Source of the DNA: Chrysogorgia sp. JL179-B06
Taxonomy: Eukaryota; Cnidaria; Anthozoa; Scleralcyonacea; Chrysogorgiidae
Reading direction: 5' to 3'
Assembly: GCA_035772405.1 (NCBI GenBank)
Contig: JAYKKM010000439.1
Location: 10,333,501-10,397,500, forward strand
Length of the DNA stretch: 64,000 bases
The position numbers were made by a program, and so were the translations under genes. A model generated the notes under the pieces. The model made no database searches, was not told the DNA's origin, and saw only the letters and a list, made by a program, of their open reading frames with translations. Positions 56,301 through 64,000 of the stretch are shown piece after piece; the first letter of the stretch is position 1; each line of letters begins with the position of its first letter.

Positions 56301-59300
56301 GTTGGCCGTCCATCTAGTACTAGGAAATGGCGAATACGCACGAATCAAAACGAGCACGAAACCTCTGATCGGTGGCGACAGCGAACCCGTGGCGGAAAAA
56401 ACAAAGCTTGGTTGGTTTATCATGAGCCCTGGAATGGAGTTTGATCGTACAGTAGTACGACGTTTTTGACCCAAACTGCGCAGTCGGACTTCGAAAATCT
56501 ATGTAGATTGGATGTGTTTGGGCTGGCCGATACGCTGGAAAACGACCAGAGCGCAGTATATGATGAATTCAAAGAACAGCTGGTGAGAGACCCTGCAGGT
56601 TGGTACGAGACCAATCTTCCGTGGAAGGCAAACCACCCTAACCTACCGACAAACGAAGCAGGTAGTCGACGGCGACTGACATCGTTAATAAAGAAATTGG
56701 ATCGTGAAGGCAATTATGTTCGCTATGACAACATAATTCGAGAGCAACTTGATCAAGGCATCATAGAACCAGGACAAACCAAGTGGCAAGGAACACTATA
56801 TTCCTCGCAAGGGAGTCATAAAACAGTCGGCAGAAACCACGAAACTACGTGTAGTTTATGATGCATCCGCAAAAGAATCAAGCGACCAACCATCCTTGAA
56901 TGAGTGTTTACACCCTGGCCCACCACTCCAAAATCAACTGTGGAATATCCTCGTGCGTGCACGATTCTATCCCATCTTGTCAACCAGTGATATCGAGAAA
57001 GCGTTCCTACAAGTTCGCATTAAAGAACAAGAACGAGATTCTTTGCGGTTCTTTTGGAAGAGTCCAGGAAGCGTCGAGCTGTCTGTATATCGATTTACTC
57101 GAGCCTTATTCGGTCTGACGTGTTCACCATTTCTCCTCGGCGGAGTGATCAACGAGCATTTGAAAAGCTGGGAGCCCAAGTATCCACAACTAGTCAAATA
57201 AATTCACGACGGGTTATACGTTGATGACCTGATGACAGGGGGCGAGTCAGTAGTAACCGTGGCAACGAAAAGAACGAAAGCAATCGAATTATTCGCAGAC
57301 GGAACGTTCACTAAGCTACATAAATGGCACTCGAATGTCGCAAGCCTAGAGGAAGACGTACGAGCGCATACCGATGAAGAAGAACCGACCTACGCGAAGA
57401 CACAGCTGGGATTAAAAAAACCAGAGATTAAGTTACTCGGTCTACCGTGGGACAAAGTAGAAGATACTCTCAGCGTGGAGACGTTTCAGAAGGCAATATC
57501 GACAAAACGGGGAGCTTTATCTGAACTAGCGAAAGTTTCTCCAACAACCTTGATCGCGAAGCAGCTTTACAGGGAGATGTGCGAAGCCAAACTTCCATGG
57601 GACGAGAAGCCAGAAACGCTGGGACGAGTGGCAAGCGGTGATATCGACGAAGTTTACAGTTCAACGCAGCTTGGCGCCTTTTCTCCAGCCCATAACATCG
57701 GTATCCCTTCACGCGTTCGGTGACGCCAGCAAACTCGGAGTGTCAGCGGTGGTGTATGCGGTCGTTGAACAAGAAAACGGTACCACGCAAGGTTTGGTTT
57801 GTTCGAAATCACGGCTGGCAAAACAAAGCTTAACAATTCCTCGTCTTGAACTTGTGGCTGGGCATATGGCGACAAATCTCGTGACTAATGTCGAACGTGC
57901 GATCGATACGGTGAAAGTTTCTTCGGTTCATTGTTGGAGTGATTCCACAGTCGCACTCTATTGGATCAATGGTCAGGGGGAGTTTCGCCAGTTTGTTTCC
58001 AATCGTGTGGCCAAGATGAAGGAGAAAAGTCAATCCAATGGCATCATGTTCCCACCGAGGAAAACCCGGCCGACTTGGGGAGTCGAGGACGTAAGTGCGT
58101 TGACAGCAAGCTATGGCGAGATGGTCCTGACTGGTTGAGTGATCCGAACAAGTGGCCTCCAAACGTTATCCTGGAACGTAAGAAAGGTCTTCACAACAAC
58201 AACGACAACGAGAGTTCATGATCAGCTAGATGGATTACTCGAAGCCCATGCACTACACAAGGTTTTCAAGATAGGAGCATGGATGGGAAGATTTATCGGT
58301 AATTGTAGGCGGTCGGTCGGCGAACGCGAATGTGGTCCAATAAAGACGGCCGAGATCGAAGTACAACGACTGTGGTGGATAAAGAGAGCACAACAAGACG
58401 TCACGAACAGCAACGAGATTGGGAACGACCGAGTGAACCTAAATCTTCAACTCGATGATAATGGGATTTTGGAATGTCGCGGCAGAATCGAAGGAGAGTA
58501 TCCTATATTTTTACCTCGAAACCACACATTCACCCGTAAAGTTGTGGAACAAGCCCACTTATCTACACTGCACGGCGGGGTAGGAATGACGATGGCGAAG
58601 ATCAGAGATCGATACTGGGTTCCCAAACTGCGACAGCTTGTCAAGCGAGTCAGAACGGACTGTTGGGGATGCAAGAGATTCCGAGTTCGATCGTATGAAA
58701 ACCCACCACCTGGAAACCTACCAGCAACTCGTACACAGGGATCTACACCGTTTGAAATTATTGGAGTAGACTTCGCGGGTCCGATACGCTACAAGACGAA
58801 AGGAAAGAAACCGAGAAAATCTTATCTTGTACTCTACAGATGTAGTCTTACGCGAGCGGTACATTTAGAAGTACTAAAATCGTTGGAAGTTGGAGAGTTC
58901 TTGTCATCTTTGAAACGGTTCATTGCGAGGCGAGGAAGACCTAAAGTCATTTATTCGGACAACGGGGCAACCTTTAAAGCGGCGTGGAAGTGGTTGAAGA
59001 AAGTCCAGAACGACGAACAGTTGAACACTTTCCTTTCAGATCGTTTAGTGAAATGGAAATTTAACTTGAGTCTAGCGCCGTGGTGGGGAGGCCATTGAGC
59101 TATCTCGAAGACGACATCGAATTGCCTGTACTCACGCCGAATTCGCTGTTAAACATCAACCCAAATCAAGTTCCTGTATTGGAAGCTCATCATTTGGAGG
59201 ATGCAGACCTTCGGAAACGAGCGAAGTTCCTCGGAAAATGCAAGGAAGCTATGTGGAGACGATGGACGCGAGAGTATGTGCGAAGTCTTCGTGAACGCCA

Positions 59301-61273
59301 CATAAACGGAGGAGGAAAGCAAGCATCAGTGCCGAGAAAGGGTTCAGTGGTGATTATTCAAGATGATAACAAAAATAGGAACACGTGGAAACTCGGTATT
59401 GTTGCAGAGATCATCAATGGAAGAGACGGGGTTGTACGGCGAGCAAAAGTCAAAACGTTGAAAGGAGTCCTGGAAAGAGCAATCCAACAGCTATACCCAC
59501 TTGAGTTGTCCTGTGATGAAACACACTTTCAAAAACCTAATCCCCAGGCACCCACCTTCGTTCCACGAGCGAGAAGAGACGCAGCTGCAGCAGCAAGTTT
59601 ACGAATCGAGCAACACGCAGAAGAAGACGGACATGAGACATGACTATTTTGAGAACAACTTTTTTACTATAGTTTAAATTTATAACAGTTTTTTTTTCCG
59701 TTTTTTTTTTCGGACATATATCTCCATCGAGCTATACGGGGGAGTGTGTTGAGAACTGAGCGAACAGACAATACATATAATTAAATAGTTAATGGGTAAT
59801 GATATATGGGGAGATCATATGACACTTTATAAGGGACAGCAGGTTTAAAATAATGTATACGTGTGTGAGAGAGTTGAGAAGTGGCACGGAAACGTGTTCT
59901 GGTATTACAGTTTATCTTTTATTAAATGTTATATTTGTGACTTGTCGAGGACTACTGTTTCGGAGGCGAACATTTCTCGACATCGGCACTTAAGACTTTT
60001 ATTTTTTAGAATTAATAGTTTTTGTAGTTATATATGTAACTATTATCATAGTTTTATGGGTTATACATGTAGTAGTTTTGATTTTATAATGAAATTCAAT
60101 TAGTTTTATAAGTTTAAGTAACTTATAAGTAACTTAAGAATGTATCACCACCACCACCACCACCACCACCACCACCATCACCACCACCACCACCACCACC
60201 ACCACCACCACCACCACCACCATCAATCGTGGTCTCACAATCATCATATAATTAGAGTTTGACTACACATAGATACTATACACAGACTGAAGCAAGTAAA
60301 AGAAAGCATATACAGTAGGACAAATTTACCATCAAACGGTTACGATACAACACGATACACACGCACGAAATGTTACACACAAAAATCCTGCAGGCCAAGT
60401 ATGAAAAAAACCACACCTGCTGAAAGGTTTGCAGCAAATTTATACCAAAGAACGATAATTTCGTATCGATATTGTGAATAATAAACAGAGGTTCCGCTAG
60501 GGTTGAGTATGGAAAATAAGCTATGTTGTCCACCAGATACAGTATCATTTCCAAACTATTTTTCTAAAAGAAAGGGAGCATATTTCAGATTGAAATTGAA
60601 TAATATCTACAAGTGTCAACATTGTTGGAACAACCCCATTTGAAACGCTTCACACCCCCCTCGCCATACAATGTTGTACTGTCCAATGTTGACATTTCTC
60701 GGGCGAACATTTGCCTTACCTTCTTAAGCTTTTAAAACAACTGGGGGAGTGGGGGTGAAATAAAAAGTTTTATGTTGATATATGCCTTATTTACATGGCA
60801 AAATGCATTAGCGTTCAAGCGTTCCAACTAATTTTGTCAATGATTGTAGATCAAAAATGTTTTTAATCAATTTTTTATGCAACCTATAAGTCTCTTAACG
60901 GCTGCTACTTCGTGTACCGGACACATAATATTACATCACTGAGATGTTGGGTTTTTGTTCTTGTAAAGCTTTTGAATCTTGAGAAAACAACCTTGATGTA
61001 TCTATGACGTAATCTGTGTCCGGTACACGAAGCAGATGCCCTCTTAACGGCCTTACGATGTTGTATCATGCATGCCAGATCTTACGGCGTTAGAGTCATA
61101 GCTCATGTGAACAATTAGATATGTTTTTTTGTTTATACCTTTTCTTCATCCAACATTCTCAGTAGCGACAACAAAAAGGAACGTCTGTGTTGACGACTTG
61201 AACGAAGTATTATGTATAAATGAGTTAAAGCACTAGTACTATCATCTCGAAAACCACGAACGACAAGTTCATC
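45819..61273 (-). CDS. NIPBL: Cohesin loader NIPBL/SCC2, C-terminal eight exons
   Basis: NIPBL with MAU2 loads cohesin on chromatin in the nucleus. Exons 61139-61273, 60417-60563, 54078-54150, 53437-53551, 51673-51832, 51430-51537, 47502-47633 and 45819-45893 join with consistent phases (264 aa). The reading follows the end of animal NIPBL: RGFRDDSTSAL..LY, SSRQHRRSFLLSLL, YLVDNIAYFPY, EPLFIIHNID, LYLRQHLKE, KYSPTESNKAYDKAITRK, QQYLEFKTM. After this comes a short acidic stretch, then a lysine-rich exon and an acidic C-terminus ending DDSAYVPH. The HEAT-repeat body must lie further right (upstream); no earlier exon was found in 61274-64000. The vertebrate C-terminal extension is not seen. BEL, hAT and MITE insertions sit in its introns. 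Confidence 0.93.
46196..46262. repeat. (CAGA)n microsatellite
   Basis: About 16 tandem CAGA units. The preceding sequence (aaaatccgtccaatactttttgagatat) looks like a retroelement 3' end for which the microsatellite is the tail. Confidence 0.95.
46310..47040. repeat. Nested inverted and direct repeats
   Basis: 46472-46680 is the reverse complement of about 46826-47037 (210-bp arms). In addition, 46388-46467 is directly repeated at 46736-46815 (CACTGACAAATCACGATATT...). Lies in the proposed U12 intron of NIPBL. Probably one foldback copy inserted into another. Confidence 0.75.
47231..47383. repeat. (GTTT)n / (GTCT)n compound microsatellite
   Basis: Tandem TTTG units, then a GTGTGT stretch, then TCTG/TGTC units. 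Open frames through it are repeat translations only. Confidence 0.95.
47502..47633 (-). CDS. NIPBL: NIPBL exon (g), lysine-rich
   Basis: 44 codons, phase 0. Acceptor TTGTATTTAG. DEKSGQEVKTKDKRPSKTRK and onward to KPKVKKKRKR, a basic tail with likely nuclear-localisation character. It ends at AAGAGA|ATATCCTTAC, a U12-type AT donor. The exon lies 3.8 kb from the previous one, so a missed small exon between them is possible. Confidence 0.72.
48104..48183. repeat. 40-bp direct tandem repeat, 2 copies
   Basis: Two adjacent identical copies beginning GATTAATAAAACATCAATGT and ending GTTGACTTGCT. In a NIPBL intron. Confidence 0.9.
48184..48664. other. NIPBL intron, dispersed repeat piece
   Basis: 48330-48385 repeats the segment at 48020-48070 (actacttaaaaaactcattaataattcatgaag). 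Nothing else recognised. Confidence 0.4.
48665..49771 (+). mobile_element. hAT element, 1107 bp, with 8-bp target duplication
   Basis: Flanked by ATCATTAT at 48657-48664 and 49772-49779. Termini TAGAGCTGCGCCCGATTAAT and inverse (GGGCGCAGCTCTA). ATCGATTAATCGA-type repeats follow each end. It encodes an intact C-terminal transposase part only. Confidence 0.93.
48786..49511 (+). CDS. hAT (ZBED-type) transposase, C-terminal half
   Basis: 241 codons open. FYLLASFMDPRFRDLSFLSE is the end of the RNase-H-like region. A charged linker follows (KKKSRSELAMEELLGKGK), then ALEWWKENEKRYRPLLRNLA and PPTSVPSEQIFSKAGLVVSK with KRAALKP and ALLFLNKN, the dimerisation domain. The BED finger and first catalytic residues are missing, so it cannot be an active transposase alone. 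The lack of stops suggests it is recent or retained. Confidence 0.88.
   Translation: MTFLVKQLNAMTFERVNVGQRRVAAPPGQNFRDTLVQSLTDRFFLDELNVSGEETITGKAVPFYLLASFMDPRFRDLSFLSEVERKSLLEFASQTVKDMPSTSSPASSDAAVTTAPEIAPPAKKKSRSELAMEELLGKGKSSEESTGEVKSRKEKIDKEINQLSDEAPIPLMEDALEWWKENEKRYRPLLRNLAARVLAAPPTSVPSEQIFSKAGLVVSKKRAALKPAVVDALLFLNKNTM
49959..50190. mobile_element. 232-bp TIR element with telomere-like core
   Basis: Flanked by GTATTTTAT at 49950-49958 and 50191-50199. Termini contain GGCTAAAAGGGATGACTCAA and inverse. The middle (50030-50125) is a degenerate CCTAAC array (CCTAACCCTAACCTTGATCC). Confidence 0.85.
50218..50362. repeat. Inverted repeat around GGTCATTACGG
   Basis: TATTAACCGAGAGCGCGGTC then ATTACGGTAAAATATCAGAC at 50222-50262 is inverted at 50316-50360. 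CGGTCATTACGGGAAATAAC recurs at 50624. Together with TATTATATGGCA at 50370 and TGCCATATAATA at 50704 this suggests a larger element ending near 50715. Confidence 0.65.
50716..51085. other. NIPBL intron, nothing recognised
   Basis: AT-rich, includes another 'ctcattaataattaatgaataa' piece at 50709 related to the repeat at 48020. Confidence 0.35.
51090..51170 (-). mobile_element. tRNA-like SINE fragment
   Basis: On the minus strand GACTTAGTAAAATGTAGAGA then a B-box-like GTTCGATTCC. Degenerate relative to the 13944 and 63920 copies. Confidence 0.35.
51430..51537 (-). CDS. NIPBL: NIPBL exon (f)
   Basis: 36 codons, phase 0. Acceptor AAAAAACTAG, donor TGTCAG|GTAGTC. FKTMIMNFDKSEEDSDHDSN continues the QYLDFKLLMEHLDPDEEEEE region with an acidic serine-rich stretch. 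Confidence 0.9.
51673..51832 (-). CDS. NIPBL: NIPBL exon (e)
   Basis: 160 nt. Acceptor ATATGTTTTAG, donor TTAGAG|GTACGT. KCRKYSPTESNKAYDKAITR and ELVQQYLE match KIQKYSPSESAKVYDKAINR and IVKQYLD. Confidence 0.94.
51852..51940 (+). mobile_element. tRNA-derived SINE fragment
   Basis: GTGGTTAGAACGTCCGGGTA, then GCAATCAGGAAATTGTAAG and TTTGATCCCTGC, followed by GGATTTTTCCTGAGTTG. It shares anticodon-arm, B-box and body features with the copies at 13944 and 63920. Confidence 0.5.
52123..52206. repeat. 21-bp minisatellite, about 4 copies
   Basis: Tandem AGTAGGCAGAAGTTATATTT T units; the first unit differs slightly (AGTCGGCAG). Confidence 0.95.
52366..52622 (+). mobile_element. tRNA-derived SINE with 3' (TAAAC)n-like tail
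   Basis: Head with A-box-like TGGCTAGTGGTTACCACA and B-box GGTTCAAATCC. A body with TAAGACTTTCGGGTCTTCTC, GGATAACGACC and ATCGTAGGCCCTCG follows. It ends in AATAAACTAAACTAAACT. About 255 bp, a complete-looking copy. Confidence 0.8.
52841..53308. mobile_element. TTAA-flanked MITE, 468 bp
   Basis: TTAA at 52837-52840 and 53309-53312. Termini AGTACCACTGCCACCAAATT and inverse with AGTGCCACTGCCACCAGATT. Related in its first nine bases to the element at 62858. TTAA targets suggest piggyBac- or Kolobok-type mobilisation. Confidence 0.8.
53437..53551 (-). CDS. NIPBL: NIPBL exon (d)
   Basis: 115 nt in phase 1 to 2. Acceptor AATTTTTTAG, donor GACAG|GTGATA. RLPENLSSVESSWKSWQSCM then LLLYLRQHLKETYCVND corresponds to the LPEN...LLLLMLKQHLKNL...SD block. 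Confidence 0.92.
53773..53833. repeat. Hairpin, 24-bp arms
   Basis: AAATTAGCCTTTCTGACCTC and GTTA pair with 53809-53833 with one or two mismatches and an 11-nt loop. In a short NIPBL intron (53552-54077). Confidence 0.85.
54078..54150 (-). CDS. NIPBL: NIPBL exon (c)
   Basis: 24 codons plus 1 nt. Acceptor TTTTATTTTAG, donor CTTG|GTATGT. Acidic linker SLLPVKTDDDTVNDEIEDNA, in the place where vertebrates have a charged low-complexity insert. Confidence 0.82.
54180..54335 (+). mobile_element. LINE 3' fragment, part 1 (host of the BEL insertion)
   Basis: Encodes TATKLWNSLPEQIKSTDCLN then SFKSV, the usual end of LINE ORF2 (compare [18 protein letters not shown]). It continues after the BEL element at 59983 with the 3' UTR. 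Confidence 0.75.
54336..54568 (+). repeat. BEL 5' LTR
   Basis: TGTTGAGAACTGACCGAACA ... GGCGAACATTTCTCGACA, 233 bp, starting TG and ending CA. Confidence 0.93.
54657..56045 (+). CDS. BEL gag and start of protease
   Basis: 462 codons from MEKKLETKLKQLKLGEERTS. Residues 1-130 are a long charged coiled coil. KLVISKFDGSFMDWPRFWGQ and the following about 170 residues form the DUF1759-type capsid region. Zinc knuckles CVYCEDTGHKASQC, CFNCATRKHRASEC and CQHCNKRHHSSIC follow. CRALIDSGAGG is the aspartic protease motif. A one-base loss in a G run at about 56025 ends the frame early; the next frame continues SYASAKLIKM as in intact elements. Confidence 0.9.
   Translation: MEKKLETKLKQLKLGEERTSNILDSGKPESVKRHLDALRETVRETNECKRAAEAAKIEADKSIEEINDWNSDVEAKIEKADAELSRLEYWLSEKDRSEKSVAQEEQFQVELKLHEKRMKMKAELELTQTKTEVQECSGLKTAKLPKLVISKFDGSFMDWPRFWGQFSEAIDTSSIAPITKFTYLRELLSPKVKRGVEALPFTSEGYNRAKSILLDKYGKDSEIVNSYVKEILQLPNITSANPRKIAEFSEKLSYCVQALETMKRLDHVRGNVAMTLEKLAPIRGDLVRTDPDWESWDFNKLCEAVHQWVKRNPVVSNDKERDDRKERDDRRKLFHARGEEDKLRGCVYCEDTGHKASQCDQITDTSERKRILTRRGLCFNCATRKHRASECASKVSCQHCNKRHHSSICEQQRRRPAGNEKKLMTDGASGEGVFPVVVVKVNGVMCRALIDSGAGGRMRQRS
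56046..57723 (+). pseudogene. BEL protease/RT region, frameshifted
   Basis: Conserved pieces in changing frames: LVLGNGEYARIKT, TKLGWFIMSPG, SDFENLCRLDVFGLADT, RVVYDASAKESSDQPSLNEC, STSDIEKAFLQVRI (catalytic Asp), YVDDLMTGG (YVDD), and VETFQKAISTKRGALSELAK. Frameshifts lie near 56210, 56465 and 56860, and there is a TAA just before IHDGLYVDD. Confidence 0.88.
57638..58138 (+). pseudogene. BEL RNase H region
   Basis: LHAFGDASKLGVSAVVYAVV, RLELVAGHMATNLV and VHCWSDSTVALYWINGQG carry the RNase H Asp, Glu and Asp positions. The frame is lost at VLTG* where WLSDPNKWP should follow. Confidence 0.85.
58139..59098 (+). pseudogene. BEL integrase, catalytic Glu deleted
   Basis: RNHTFTRKVVEQAHLSTLHG and DCWGCKRFR form the HHCC zinc site. 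EIIGVDFAGPI and VIYSDNGATFKAAW give the first two catalytic Asp residues. The frame stops at LAPWWGGH: the roughly 45 codons that normally follow (including the catalytic Glu) are missing and the sequence resumes with RPLSYLEDDIELPVLTPNSL. Confidence 0.88.
59080..59643 (+). pseudogene. BEL C-terminal (DUF5641-type) region
   Basis: RPLSYLEDDIELPVLTPNSL, WRRWTREYVRSLRERH, PRKGSVVIIQDDNKNRNTW and GVLERAIQQLYPLEL match the conserved tail of BEL polyproteins. Open to the stop near 59641. Confidence 0.88.
59747..59982 (+). repeat. BEL 3' LTR
   Basis: 236 bp, nearly identical to the 5' LTR; small indels around TACATATAATTA and GTGAGAGAG. Confidence 0.93.
59983..60222 (+). mobile_element. LINE 3' fragment, part 2, with (CAC)n tail
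   Basis: Continues the LINE fragment broken by the BEL element and ends in a (CAC)n/(CAT) microsatellite at 60148-60222. Confidence 0.65.
60417..60563 (-). CDS. NIPBL: NIPBL exon (b)
   Basis: 49 codons, phase 0. Acceptor TTTCTTTTAG, donor CAG|GTGTGG. LYLVDNIAYFPYSTLAEPLF then IIHNIDTKLSF and NLLQTFQ match the family block LYIADNLACFPYQTQEEPLF. Confidence 0.95.
60564..60891. other. NIPBL intron, nothing recognised
   Basis: AT-rich with one C-rich run at 60650; no structure. Confidence 0.4.
60901..61040. mobile_element. 140-bp TIR element with 9-bp target duplication
   Basis: Flanked by CTCTTAACG at 60892-60900 and 61041-61049. Inverted CTTCGTGTACCGGACACA core at both ends. No coding capacity. 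Confidence 0.8.
61139..61273 (-). CDS. NIPBL: NIPBL exon (a)
   Basis: 45 codons, phase 0 at both ends. Acceptor CATTATTAG, donor AAAAG|GTATAA. VVRGFRDDSTSAL and RSSRQHRRSFLLSLL match the conserved VRGFRQDESSSAL...RGNRQHRRAFL block. Confidence 0.92.
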
Positions 61274-61368
61274 CTAATAATGCGAGAAAAAACCCAAATA
61301 AACGATACAAAAACCAACATTTCGATTTCATAAAAAGCAAAACAAGAAATGCTCTATGGTACATACCC

Positions 61369-61371
61369 CAT

Positions 61372-61403
<32 letters not shown>

Positions 61404-61405
61404 GG
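61369..61405. repeat. (GACA)n microsatellite
   Basis: About nine GACA units. Confidence 0.95.
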
Positions 61406-62540
61406 TGCGCTGCATGCACATACGGGTAAATACATTTTTTAGTCCTTCCTAAGGGAGTGTTCATTATTTATGACAGGGTAGGTACCGCAGAGAAACAAGT
61501 TGAAACCAAAAAAAAAGAGTTAAGCAAACCTTTCTGACGCTGAATTGTTCTTCTATACCCAACATGTATATGTCATATATGTATATATGCACTGTAAATA
61601 GACTTCGGTGTTTAATATTTTATACTCTACACATGAGTAACCATACAGTATAATACTTCAACAATATACATGTTACCTTTCAATCAAAAGTTGCCAGTTG
61701 TAACTGTAGACATTAAACACCGATTTATTTCATTCTATTTCTTTTGTTTGTGTTAAAATTTGTTACCGAATATTTATAATGCAAAAACATAAATTACCCA
61801 ACCGTTTACTGCCGAAAATTCGGCTTAGCCAACCAAATTCTCCTCGGTACCAACCCCGGACATAAATAATGAACGCTCCCTAAACACAATCCAGCTTGCT
61901 CACAAATAAGACTATAGGAATATATACTATAGAAATAGGAAATTGATGGTAGTCGATTTTCTAATTGATGAACATTAACGACCATATTCGAGACAAAAAT
62001 TGTGTTGCATAGAAAAATACCCCCACTTTTGTTAAATACCGTAGACACAGCAAAGTTGAAAGTAGTTTCTAAGCAGAATGCCGTAACCTATAGGTTACAT
62101 AGCAAAATGATTCTAACTAAAAAAAATTATACGACTAGAACTGATTGAATATGAATGCTAAAATTGTTACGCGATGAATACATGGCAACACACTGTGACC
62201 AATAAAATAAAAGAGAATTAAAGAACAGTCGTTTTAACTCTTCCTGTCCGGCTGAAAAACATCCAAAATTGGACCACCTCTTTGTTCTATTGATATCTCT
62301 GGAAATAACCATAACTGTCGCGAAAGCTATACATTTTCTGAAAGCCCAATAAACCGGCTTTTACCAACGCGTTTAAAGAGTTTTTTTTATGAAATCAAAT
62401 TGTAGATTTTCAATTTTTAATCTTGCTTTAGTTATGTGCCGTGTTTTTCGATTGATGACTTCATCAGTCTTATAGGACTGATTTTGACTGGCATAGAATT
62501 TCACAGATTTAAAAATCGATCAAGACAGTCTGGATGTGGT
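61406..62540. other. No gene recognised
   Basis: Presumed intron of NIPBL (its upstream exons should lie to the right). Short open frames on the minus strand have no NIPBL-like sequence. Confidence 0.4.
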
Positions 62541-62544
62541 ATAT

Positions 62545-62620
62545 GTGGGGAAAACTCTTTCGTTTGGTAATGTCATATGATGACGTCATCAATGACGTCA
62601 CCGAAAATTTCTATAACAAA
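62545..62620. repeat. Copy of the 6920-6990 repeat terminus
   Basis: CTCTTTCGTTTGGTAATGTC and GATGACGTCATCAATGACGTC match the foldback end at 6945-6990. Confidence 0.6.
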
Positions 62621-62857
62621 CGCCCGCTAGGCGTTAACTCGGGCTACTTTAGCCTGCGAAGGGAAATATGATGCAATTGATGCAAAAGGTATAACTGCTG
62701 AGTCAGCCATTATCGCAACATAGAAAGAAAAATAACACAGAAAGACTGCCAAAACCTGGACTCGGTGCTACAACAGGTAGCCTCAGTAATAAACCTAAAA
62801 CAAAGGATTTATGCAGGGTGAGGTCCAGCCTGACATTAATCGCAGATCATTTGTTAA

Positions 62858-63430
62858 AGTGCCACTACGATGAAAATTCACCTCCGTCTTTTAGATTTTC
62901 TTTAGCATAGAATAGTATTTCAGGGTCGAAAGTGATCATCGATGTAAACAAAAACTAAAAAATGGTATTTTGAAGTAAGTATTTTGAGCTCTGAAATCAC
63001 TATTATTTAGGCCACCATTACTAAAAACGTGTTCCAAGTGAGCCCGCGATTTCAAAAGGTAATATTGTTTGTGACGTCAGATTCTCAATGCTACGACTGA
63101 ATTTCGGTCGAGGTTATTTGTTTTCTTGTTTTTTTCGAGAAGTAGATGAAATGTCCAGCTTTTCAGGCGAAGAATTTGAAAAAACGACCTTGATTTACTT
63201 GAAGAATTAACCACGTGGAGTCTTCGCATTGAGAATTTGACGTCACTTCGTTACGCTGGTCAAGAACATGAACGATTAATGGCGGACATAACAACTCCAG
63301 ATTCGGAGTCAGAAAAATAATACTTGCCATCGTCGAATCGCAAAACGGTTTCGACCAAGTAATATTTAGCAGCTCTGTTTTATAAATACGTAAAAATATC
63401 GATAGGTAAAAATTTGATCGTAGTGGCACT
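62858..63430. mobile_element. TTAA-flanked MITE, 573 bp
   Basis: TTAA at 62854-62857 and 63431-63434. Termini AGTGCCACTACGATGAAAAT and inverse (ATTTGATCGTAGTGGCACT). A 111-codon minus-strand ORF lies mostly within it and is probably incidental. Confidence 0.82.
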
Positions 63431-63434
63431 TTAA

Positions 63435-63919
63435 CCGCTTTGAAGTTTGTTGAGTTTCCAGACCATCGATCTCCGTTGACCATATCTTGATTGATCAACT
63501 ATGATTACATTATAGTGATAGCTTTATTAGCAATCCAATCCACTTGCAATCCTTTATATAACTACAACTTCTACTAATAAAAATACTGGTAACTGAAAAA
63601 GATATCTGATGATGATGTCATAATCATTTGGTAAAACTGCACTATGGTATGCCCGAGATTACGTGGGAAAAAACAGAATTGCACTTTTAAAACTTCACAC
63701 AACAATTTGATAATGGAACAAATGCACTTCATACTTTTTGCAAGTACGGTACTAGTTCTGTTTTTCATGACACCCAAAACGTCACATATTTTAAATAAAA
63801 AATTATAGTGTTTCTTTATGACATCAAAGAGATGTGATAATAATAATTGTGATAATGAAAATAATAATCAGATAATACATAGACGATCGTCAAGCTCATA
63901 TCCTCAAAAAAATTATTCT
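63435..63919. other. No gene recognised
   Basis: Open minus-strand frame 63574-63777 has no motif. Poly-A and AT-rich. Confidence 0.35.
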
Positions 63920-63994
63920 GAGTCACAGACAGGAATCGAAACTGTAACCTGATTGCTGGTGAGACGCTCTAACCATTGAGCTACCGTCGGACTC
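63920..63994 (-). mobile_element. tRNA-derived SINE head (second copy)
   Basis: Minus strand GAGTCCGACGGTAGCTCAAT, GGTTAGAGCG, then GCAATCAGGTTACAG and TTCGATTCCTGTC. The D-arm stem GCTC/GAGC is perfect; the acceptor is mismatched. Flanks are shared with the 13944 copy. Confidence 0.6.
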
Positions 63995-64000
63995 AGATGG

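Larger units (their letters stand above)
54336..59982 (+). mobile_element. BEL/Pao LTR retrotransposon, 5.6 kb, defective
   Basis: Two LTRs (54336-54568 and 59747-59982), 4-bp duplication TCGG at 54332-54335 and 59983-59986, a purine tract CGGGGGAG before the 3' LTR and TGGCACCTCCG just after the 5' LTR as a primer-binding site. The order gag, protease, RT, RNase H, integrase in one polyprotein is BEL/Pao-type. Several frameshifts, a premature TAA at about 57199 and an integrase deletion make it inactive. The LTRs differ at only a few positions, so insertion was fairly recent. Confidence 0.93.

Noticed and set aside
61520..61560. Possible additional NIPBL micro-exon (EEQFSVRK)
   Set aside because: Splice-like edges exist, but it does not match the conserved sequence expected before VRGFR.
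63163..63498. 111-codon minus-strand ORF
   Set aside because: It spans a TTAA MITE and its flank and does not match upstream NIPBL sequence.

Overview
This is a window from an intron-rich, AT-rich invertebrate animal genome. The evidence is spliced metazoan housekeeping genes (TFIIF-alpha, the cohesin loader NIPBL/SCC2), a probable minor-spliceosome intron, and a dense mix of LINEs, hAT, Tc1-like, Penelope-like and BEL/Pao elements, SINEs and many foldback elements. A cnidarian or other early-branching or marine invertebrate fits, but the sequence alone does not fix the species.

Three spliced genes were reconstructed by hand, all on the minus strand, with exon phases that agree at every junction. 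(1) 2706-5584: the 5' part of GTF2F1 (RAP74), four exons; the rest was not found and probably lies left of base 1. (2) 9412-41956: a STAND-type P-loop NTPase with a basic N-terminus, one predicted membrane segment, an NB-ARC-like domain and C-terminal TPRs. It has three coding exons (894 aa), a likely noncoding first exon, and one 27.3-kb intron. (3) 45819-61273: the C-terminal eight exons of NIPBL. Its last intron carries U12-type AT-AC signals.

The rest is mobile DNA. The 27-kb STAND intron holds four LINE copies (one an autonomous-looking CR1/L2-type copy with an SGNH esterase ORF1, inserted into another LINE), several hAT remnants, Tc1-like fragments and TIR elements with clear target-site duplications. 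A BEL/Pao retrotransposon (54336-59982) with both LTRs sits in a LINE fragment inside a NIPBL intron. Four TIR elements have 9-bp duplications, and two more are TTAA-flanked.

Points most worth checking are the U12 intron of NIPBL, the membrane-anchored STAND/TPR protein, a 754-bp near-perfect palindrome that appears to duplicate the STAND gene's promoter and first exon, a 1.7-kb palindrome carrying duplicated open exons, and a dispersed minisatellite family with a conserved 23-bp edge. All assignments come from reading the sequence and from remembered family motifs; no database search was run.
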